Positions 56,297 through 64,000 of a stretch of DNA of 64,000 bases are shown here, piece by piece. Source of the stretch: Guadua angustifolia (Eukaryota > Streptophyta > Magnoliopsida > Poales > Poaceae). How positions within the stretch are numbered: position 1 is the first letter of the stretch; each line of letters opens with the position of its first letter. Both the position numbers and the translations under genes were made by a program. The stretch lies in assembly GCA_036346375.1 (NCBI GenBank), contig CM070508.1, positions 12,828,852 through 12,892,851 of the forward strand. The letters run 5' to 3'. Below the pieces are notes generated by a model. The model saw only the letters and a program-made list of their open reading frames with translations, searched no databases and had not been told where the DNA came from.

Positions 56297-56680
56297 CACT
56301 ACAGAATTGAAAGATTTTTGTCGGCCAAAAGTCGATTTAAAATAAAAAAAAACCCATTTAAAATAGCTATTTTCGTTGGTTTTTATATTTCGTCGACTTT
56401 TGGCCGACGAACAAAAAACGATTTAAAATACGATTAATTTCGTCGGCCACCGATTTAAAATAAAATTATTTTCGATGGCTTACGTGGTAGTCGAAATTAC
56501 TAGCCGATGCACCTAACCACTTGGGTGCTAACGTAGCATATGTATTGCTTACCGCCGACAAAAAATAATTTTGCGGTAATTTCACCGGCCTAGCCGATGA
56601 AATTAATTTGGTACCTAATTTAAATCGGCCAATTGGTTATTTTCGCTTACCGCCGATTAAAAATAATATTTTAATTTAAA
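56297..56680. repeat. CACTA subterminal repeats
   Basis: Short motifs recur on both strands: CGTCGGCC, GTCGGCCAAAAGTCG (inverted nearby as CGACTTTTGGCCGAC), CGATTTAAAATA, TAGCCGATG and ACCGCCGA. Such clusters are the binding sites of the element's TNPA-like protein. Confidence 0.7.
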
Positions 56681-57049
56681 AAATTAAAAAACATATAAAA
56701 TCCCGTAAAATTCACAAAAATTCTAGAAAATAACAGAAGATTCATCTATATTTTCAGAATGATATCATCACATGCAAAGCGTAACGATCATCAATCATAT
56801 CACAAAATATCCATATCTTACCCATTTCACTATCAACACAATCAAAATAAAGCGGCAGCATACACATAGTATCACAATTACGGTCCATACAAATTATTAA
56901 CAAGTGGTTCGCTCAAACATCCACCATCAACACATGTTCATACACATACATATCATCAACAAGCTAATGGTTCCATACTCAACCAAGTCAACATTCATAC
57001 ATAAAAGGTCACATGGAAGAAAAAGAATTCAACTTCCGGAGTATCGTTG

Positions 57050-59461
57050 TTTCATTCTTTGTCGTCACCTCCTCCGAGTGTATGTCTCGCCCAATGACGG
57101 TGTATCGAAGCATTGCTACCGCATCCGAGATTTGCACCAAATCTCGCCGTTGGAGGTGTTATCGAACCCTATATGTTAAAGAAAATTATTAAGTGATTCA
57201 CAATATATGTACATTTTGTTAAATGGAATTTGTGATTAGGAAAATTAACCATATGTGGGGATAGCGGTACGAAAAAAAGGAGGAGGCGGGGAGGAGGTGA
57301 AATGTCGAAAATTAATTGTTGTCCCCAAATGAGAAGATAGAATTTCACAAGATCAAATTACAAGAAAAATAAAGTAAATCTTCATATCATCAATTAAATT
57401 GACGTTTGCATGAATGAAAGATGAAAATATAGGCAATTCATCAATTCATAGCTAGTTCTAATTAACTTACTTGCAGATGTTGTTGTTGTTGTATCTGCCA
57501 ATTAATCATATATTCTTGTTATTGCCTTGCCCACTCTTCCTGTTATCTTCTCATCGCCTCCACTCACTCGATTTCTGCTCTTCTCATTACTTCTCGCTGC
57601 ACCCTCAACTCCTCCTCTAGCCTAGCCTCACGAGAGGTACGCGAACAGCTCTGAGATGACTGAGATGACCTGGCCTCACTCGAAGGCATCACTTGAATCA
57701 ATTACCCCATTCAACATAGCAAATTTGCCATGTTTCTTTCCACCCCAGCTTGAGTACAAAGTCATTAGGTCAACTTGTTCTTTCCTCCGCTTATATTCTT
57801 CCCCATGACGCTCGACCATTATTTCCCCATATCTAGCTTTGTCATTACAGGATTTTTGTGTTAGGCACTAATCGATCAGTAGCAAGTTCACACATAATTA
57901 CTAACTGTGTTTGTGTCGCCACATCACTACAAAGCTTTCAGATGTGTAGGATCAGCTCGTAGTGACCCGAACATAAGTCTCAATGTAGCTTGGGGCAACC
58001 CCACTTGTAGCCTCCTCGCGATTCGATGTTCATCTATGTTAACAAGCACAATATATTTGATAAGCATATAAATAACTGAAATAAAGATATCAACCATACC
58101 ATCCGCGCGCTAGATGAATATGTCCATCGGCGCCATATCACCGAAAGTGACCCTCGCTCCGCCTCGACGGTTTCCCTCTTCCTCCTCGACTTGTCCACAA
58201 AGGTGGTGAAGCCCAAGAGACACAAAGTGCTTGCTAGCATCCATACACCGCTACCCAAGGCAGTCCACCGAGGTACTCATCGACACGAAGGTAGATCTCA
58301 AGCACCCAACTTCTTGGTCATGTCCTCTTTTTGATCTTTTTGTAGTATAAGCACACCGCTTGGATCGTGCATTGGACATCATGTCTTTTACGACCTTTGT
58401 CGCGCCTTCTCAAAGACATATCGAGACTTGGTCGCCAACGCCTCTTCCTCACCCTCGAGTAAACGATACCTCTCCTAATTAGGAATATCAACACTGTTAG
58501 ACAAATTAAAACAAAAATATGGGTATATAAAACTGAAAATTCCAAAGTATTACCGAAGTCATTCCAAATCCTAACAAAGAATAGCCCAGTTTGGACATCT
58601 GTCGCCATCTTGTAGTGCGCCTAACTCGTCAGCCGATTGAGAAACTCCGCTCACAAGAACCATTCTAGGATAGTGATGCCGATGAGTGTTCCCAAGGTGG
58701 CGTTCATCGCCTCAAACGGTTCTTCGCCCCAAGAAATGTCATCCCATTGCTCGTGAAGTAAAAATATGAAAATATTAGTAACACTATAGAAACTTGAAAA
58801 TTTTGGCAAGATGTCCCTATAAAGTCTCTACATCCACACACATATATAGATAAGAGAAATAAAGATATACCCATCCATACACACATATCTCCATTCACAC
58901 ACAAAGACAAGACAGTTTAAGCATATCTCCATCCATACATCCATCCATACATTGGTTCAACAGATTATCTCATTCTTATACTTACCAGTCGCCATGTGGC
59001 CTAATCTGTCTCCGTGCCGCCGGGTTTGTAACTGCTGGGGTGATTAAGTTGGAAGATCTGAACCTGAAATGGTGAAAAAAAAAATCAGCACCATTGTTTT
59101 CACAAAACTTATGAAAATTTTTACAATTACCTAAACACAGGATCAACACCACTGTCAACTGATTCAGCACCATCCCCCCCTCCCACTCCCCATCCCCGCC
59201 CCCATCCCCATCAAGATCGTCTCCTGCTGGCGACGACACAGAGCAGAAGTACCTCCTCTGTTGAGTCTCCTCCGTGAAGCAACCGTCACGAGCCTCCTCA
59301 AGACACCTTTGAAATACACTTTGTCGACTCTGTTGAGATACACTGCCCCTGAAAAGTGAACCACCAACCGATGAAGAGCCATCATTCTTACTTCCTTGAC
59401 TCTTCGAAGATGAAGAGACATCCTTCTTCTTTCCTCTAAAAGCGTGTGCAAATGACTTCAT
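57050..59461 (-). pseudogene. Second CACTA gene (Ptta/En/Spm transposase type), degenerate
   Basis: The gene probably has several exons. The N-terminal frame (59461-58982) starts MKSFAHAFRGKKKDVSSSSK, a Ser/Gly-rich leader. Near 58760-58560 the frame reads WDDISWGEEPFEAMNATLGT, then after two in-frame stops HYKMATDVQTGLFFVRIWND. Near 58430-58320 comes RRDKGRKRHDVQCTIQAVCL. This succession resembles the plant En/Spm transposase family (PF03004-like). The distal end (58000-57470) has decayed Glu/Arg/Gln-rich coiled-coil sequence, including a short Gln run. Stops and shifts make it non-functional. Confidence 0.55.
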
Positions 59462-60097
59462 CCTGTTAAAAAAATAATTACAAGTTACTGAGTATGATTA
59501 AAACAATTGAATACAAGTGAGCACGCAGTAACTAGGAAGATTTGTATGCTCAACTAGGATGATTTGCACACTTTTCCGCACCAACAGTACATGTAGCCAG
59601 TGTTAATACTCCCTCCACTAAAAACACTAGCCAGTAAGAACAAATAAATTGTCCCTAACCAACTTGACAGTAGCTGCTGGCAACCTGTTAGTAGTGGAGA
59701 CATTAGTCCATTAGTGAACAAATAAGGGTTACCAAAACAAGCCTATTAGTGAAGACATTAGTTGGTATCTTATACTAATTTAACTCGTAAATGTTTCAGG
59801 CCACAAGTAATGGATATTAGTGCCTTTTCCAATGTATTGCACTAACCATACCTCCCTATAGTTAAATCAACGAATCAGTGAAGACAGTAGTGGCAATCTT
59901 ACAATTACCTATAATTCACCAGATGTATACAAGTTGTTAGGGAGCAATAACAAAGTGAGTAAACAAATTAGTTGTAACCTTACGCTCCACCGAGTAAAAA
60001 ATAAGTGTCAATCCGTGTATATCATTGGTGTGTTCAAGACGTTTCAAAGCATTTGCAAAGCAATACAAGAAAATGCAATGCTTGGTTATTTACTTCT

Positions 60098-63000
60098 TAA
60101 AAATCATCGAGCTCATGATCATCATCTGTAACATTTTGTAAACCATCGCAACGCCTTGTGTTAACTACTTTTCGTGGGACTTTGGTTACGCGACGAGGTC
60201 GTTTCGTTTTCTGAACCTCATCAACAATGACATCTGTAGTGTCACCGGCTAGTTAGTCAAATGCCACCTCTTCATCTACTCCAAACGAGGCTGGTAAACC
60301 ACCTTCTTAATATGGTTCTTCGAAGGTGTTCACAACCTCACTTTCATCATACCCATCATCTCTAGGGGTAGGCAACCGGCCAGGAGGATTTACCTTCTGA
60401 ACAACCCACCATGGCTTTAGGATTGCTAAGGGACAAGGATAGGACATATAGTACACTTGTTCAACTTGGTGAGCGAGTACAAATAGATTGAAACCTGTAA
60501 GACGTGATGTATGATTAACTTCCACTAGACCAATTTTGGTGTTTCGCCTTATCCCTATTCCTAATTTTTCATTAAACCAATCACAATAAAAAAACACTAC
60601 TCGTAGATCTTTTGACCCCCCAAACTTCATCTCAACTATGTTTTGAATAACACCATAGTACTCGATGAGACGACCATCCGAGCCACTTGCTATAGTGACA
60701 ACTCCACTATTTGTCATGGCTTCTTGTGGACGTGTTGCTTCAAATTTTGCAGAACGAAAACAAAATCCATTGACATCATAACGTCCGAAACTCCTCACTG
60801 TTATGCTTCCATGTAACAGTTGTCTCATATCTTCATGGACGCTACCATCAGTAATGCACTGCAAGGTTATAGCAGTGTTTAAACTAATACTCAACATAGT
60901 TATTAATCGATGAGAAAATTAATTGTTAAGAAAATTACGTGTTTTCGAAACCATGTGAAAAAATTAGGACCATCACGTAATCCATCACGTCGTAGAGTTT
61001 CAAGTTGTTTATTGGTAGGTTGCTGCCTAGATCTCCATTGTTGTTGATCGAATAACTTTGTAGTACATTATTTAGGTTTCATACGCTTTGTGCATGAAGA
61101 GATTAAAACGAAATTAGGTTAAGTACTTACTCAAGTAATCATCCATCTCCTCGATGTTGGTGTACATATACAACATTGCAACATTCCATTCTTCTATAGA
61201 TACCTCATGCAATCAACTTCCACCAACAAATTTTACCTTTCCTTTGAAATATCTTGAGATTACTAGCTTGTGCATCATCGAGGTGTGGTATCTTGGTATA
61301 TGAGCATTGATGTTGTGTTCTTCTGCGAAATATGTGTTCAGATAGTATGATATTTCTTTCAGATAAAATGCTTGCGCGATGCATCCTTCAACTCGTGCTT
61401 TGTTACCCTGAGCTTGCTCTAATCTTTTTAAGTTCCGTTCTATAGGATACATCCATCGATATCGCATGGCCCACCAACCTCTCGCTTCATAAGGCAAATG
61501 CACCAACAGATGTTGCATTACGCTCATAAAACCCGTGGGAACACTTTCCCCATCTTACATATCAACACCGGTATTTCCATCGAGTTTCCTCATTGTTGTT
61601 TTCTTAATTTCTTTTGCGCACAATTGTCTGTAGAAATAAGAAAGCTCTGCTAACATTATCCAAACTTCTTCTTTTAGATATCCATGAAACATTACAGGAA
61701 GTAGCCTCTCCATAATAATATGGTAGTCATGGCTCTTCAAACCATTTATCTTGCCACTTACGATGTTCACCGCGCCCTTTAGGTTTGACGCGTAACCATC
61801 GGGAAATTTAAGATTCTTGAGCCACGCAAGCACCTTCTTTTTTCTGAAGGCTTTAGACAGTATGGAGCACGTGGCTTACCCATACGTCTGGCTTGATTGG
61901 TTCTGACCTCAAGGGTAGGCCGGTCACATATGCCAGCCATATCTCTACGAGCTTTCATATTATCTTTTGTTTTGTCCTTGAAGTCAAAAACGGTGCAGAT
62001 GATACTTTCAGCAACATTTCGTTCTTGATGCATCACGTCGATATTGTGCCATAAGATTAGACATTCAACATAAGGAAGACTCCAGATGGAAGATATGTGA
62101 GTCCAATTATGTTCCTCTTTGAACCCTTCGTAACTATTCTCTGTGGCTTCTAACCGATCATGCCAAGCAACAATCTCTGATCCAGTCAAACGCTTCGGTG
62201 GACCTTTATTAATGGTCTTATCTTTACGAAATGCATTTCGTTGGGTCCTAAATAGGTGATTGGATGGTGTGAAGCGTCGATGACAATCAAAGAAGTAGAA
62301 TTTACCTCTGTTCTTCAAGCGAAATGCATCAGTGTCATTCATGCATATTGGACAACATAACCGACCATGCGTGCTCCATCCCGAGAACATGCCATATGCA
62401 GGAAAATCATGGATAGACCAAAGGAATGTTGCACACATGTTGAAATACTCTTTTCTACTATTGTCATATGTCCTGACACCGATCCACAATTCTTTTAGCT
62501 CATCGATCAACGGCTGCATAAACATGTCTAAGTGCTTTCCAGGATGATCAGGCCCTGGTTTGATAATAGTCAGGAACACATATTGATCTTTCATGCACAA
62601 AGAGGGTGGAAGATTGTATGGAATTGCAAAACGGGCCAACATGAATATGTCGCCGCATTTGTGTTGAAAGGGGTGAAACCATCGGTCGCTAATCCAATAC
62701 GTACATTCCGAGGATTGCTAGCAAAATCTTGGTCATACCGATCCAGTGCCTTCCAAGCCTCACCGTCAGATGGATGGCCCATGTACCCCTCATTTGTACG
62801 GATGTCTTCCTTGTGCCACCTCATATGCTTCGCAATCGTCTTAGAGAGGTACAACCGTTGGAGCCGTGTTGTGAGAGGCAGATATCGTAGCTGCTTCAGG
62901 GGAACGCTTGTTTTCAGCATAATCCCATCTTTGTTGACTATACGATATCTAGATTTCTTGCAAAGATGGACAATGATCTAACTTCTCGTGCTCCTTCCGA

Positions 63001-63616
63001 ACAAAATACAATTGTTCACACACACATCAATCTTTCGATATGGCATCCCTAGGCGGCTAGCGCTTTGAGTAATAGAAATCTTTCGGCAACTTGTGAGGTT
63101 TTGGTAAAATGTCAGATATCAAATCAACTAGATCATTGAAACAGTCTACCGAGAAGTTGTACTTCAACCTTATAGCCATCAATCGTGTCACAGTCACAAG
63201 CTGTGTCACGCTCGTGGACTCATGCAAAGGATCTTCAGAAGCTTTCAGAAGACTAAAGAATCTATCTACCTCTAGTCCGGGCACATCCTCAAACTACTGA
63301 ACAAAATCATGCATCAATAGGATCATCAGCTAGCTCACACTCGTTCGGATTAGATGTTTCCCTAGAACGTGACTCACCATGCTCATACCAGGTTAGATAA
63401 TCTGGCATGAAACCCCATTTGCAAAGGTGACGCTCCATATATGTTTTGTACTACCAATTAAAATTCTGACACCTACAACAGGGGCACTTCCCCAACCCAC
63501 CAGAAGGAGAGGAAGAGAAAACAAAATCCACAAAAGCCTCGTGTGTTCACCATCCACTCGTGTGTGCATCCGGTGTTTTTCCATCCATCGTACATCCATC
63601 TTCTGGCCGTCGCCAT
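60098..63616 (-). pseudogene. TNP2-type CACTA transposase, degenerate
   Basis: This is the catalytic transposase. It starts at ATG 63616 with MATARRWMYDGWKNTGCTHE, a transposon-associated domain with CNxC-type residues and a GFMPDYLTWYEHGE phrase in a shifted frame. The Transposase_21-like core follows: RNVRIGLATDGFTPFN, then after a shift near 62630 IPYNLPPSLCMKDQYVFLTI and IIKPGPDHPGKHLDMFMQPL, and later FSGWSTHGRLCCPICMND. A DUF4218-like part (LVHLPYEARGWWAMRYRWMY) lies at about 61490. A DUF4216-like part (61000-60307) has EYYGVIQNIVEMKF and FFYCDWFN. A charged C-terminal tail continues to about 60098 past in-frame stops. At least two frameshifts and several stops are present. Confidence 0.85.
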
Positions 63617-64000
63617 TTTTATGCCGCTAAACCAAAATATTACTATGTGAATTTTAGGCACCAACGATGAATACAAATCGAATCGCATAATTGTTTGTTT
63701 ATGTATGATGCCATATATGTATAGGAATAGGATGATGTAAGTTTGTTTTATGACTTTTATAAAATGAGATTTCGTTCCTCATAATGATCATATGGCGATA
63801 AGTTATTTTGTATTGGAAAATATGTGGGTGTTTGGTCCGAAACTTCAAGATTGATTGCGTTGGTGCAAAGCAAGTGAAACTTCATACCTTCTTGCTTATC
63901 TTCTAAAACTAAATGAGCTATTTCTTCATGCATGGTTTTTTCTTCTATTTTTAAATATTTATTTTGTGAACATCTCATCTCCTCTTAAAAAGAGCCGAGC

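Larger units (their letters stand above)
56297..64000 (-). mobile_element. CACTA (En/Spm) DNA transposon, 3' end and body
   Basis: The terminus CACTACAGAATTG starts at 56297, preceded by CCC, a candidate 3-bp target duplicate. A repeat-rich subterminal region follows, then two minus-strand genes in the order expected for CACTA elements: a TNP2-type transposase (distal, upstream) and a second En/Spm-type protein. The other terminus lies beyond the window. Confidence 0.85.

Overview
This is a plant nuclear window, almost certainly from a grass close to Oryza. The evidence is three eukaryotic genes with GT-AG introns or GC-rich third positions, plant promoter motifs (telobox, site II, heat-shock element), and a dense mix of typical grass transposable elements: Stowaway-, Tourist- and Mutator-type MITEs, hAT elements, gypsy and copia retroelements, two LINEs, and a CACTA element. 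I see no bacterial-type operon, CRISPR array or plastid gene block. The species cannot be fixed from the sequence alone.

Three genes look intact. (1) A cytosolic HSP70/HSC70 on the + strand (6970-9914) has two exons, a 1.0-kb intron that carries a three-copy tandem repeat of about 138 bp, and a heat-shock element upstream. (2) Ribosomal protein eL36 on the - strand (15929-18710) has three coding exons that splice in frame to 111 aa; its intron 1 holds a Stowaway MITE and its promoter carries a telobox and three site II boxes. (3) A single-exon fasciclin-like arabinogalactan protein of the FLA4/SOS5 type lies on the - strand (38476-39774). These are ordinary housekeeping or cell-wall genes with no operon-like relation to each other. 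Gene relics are a possible last-exon fragment near 13.5 kb, a two-exon leucine-rich-repeat receptor kinase remnant at 32.1-32.3 kb, and GC-rich gene-like patches at about 5.0-5.8 kb and 26.2-27.4 kb.

The rest is mostly transposons, many delimitable to the base by target-site duplications (TSDs). From left to right: the 5' end of an LTR element (1-1637, -); a copia RNase H relic (1.8-2.2 kb, -); Helitron-like 3' ends (4.7-6.3 kb, 10.2 kb, 43.6 kb); a foldback Mutator-type MITE (14915-15245); a gag-only gypsy-type element (20734-26047, -) with a TSD-flanked solo LTR inside its gag gene; a 5'-truncated LINE (about 28.0-31.9 kb, +) interrupted by a hAT element with a perfect 8-bp TSD; a second hAT-like element (33690-34447); a MULE transposase relic (35.1-36.1 kb, -) next to an array of imperfect palindromes; two Tourist/Harbinger-like MITEs upstream of FLA4; two different Mutator-type foldback elements only 48 bp apart (44206-44883 and 44932-45243); a full-length but decayed LINE with a 13-bp TSD (45361-52951, -); and a CACTA element (56297 to beyond the window end, -) inserted into an LTR-element fragment.

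I found no convincing new gene system. The points most worth a second look are structural: the intronic repeat in HSP70, the palindrome array at 36.7-36.9 kb, the three tRNA-like promoter pairs at 10.4-11.0 kb, the Helitron-like family around GC-rich gene-like sequence, and the Tourist insertion that sits beside its own empty-site copy.
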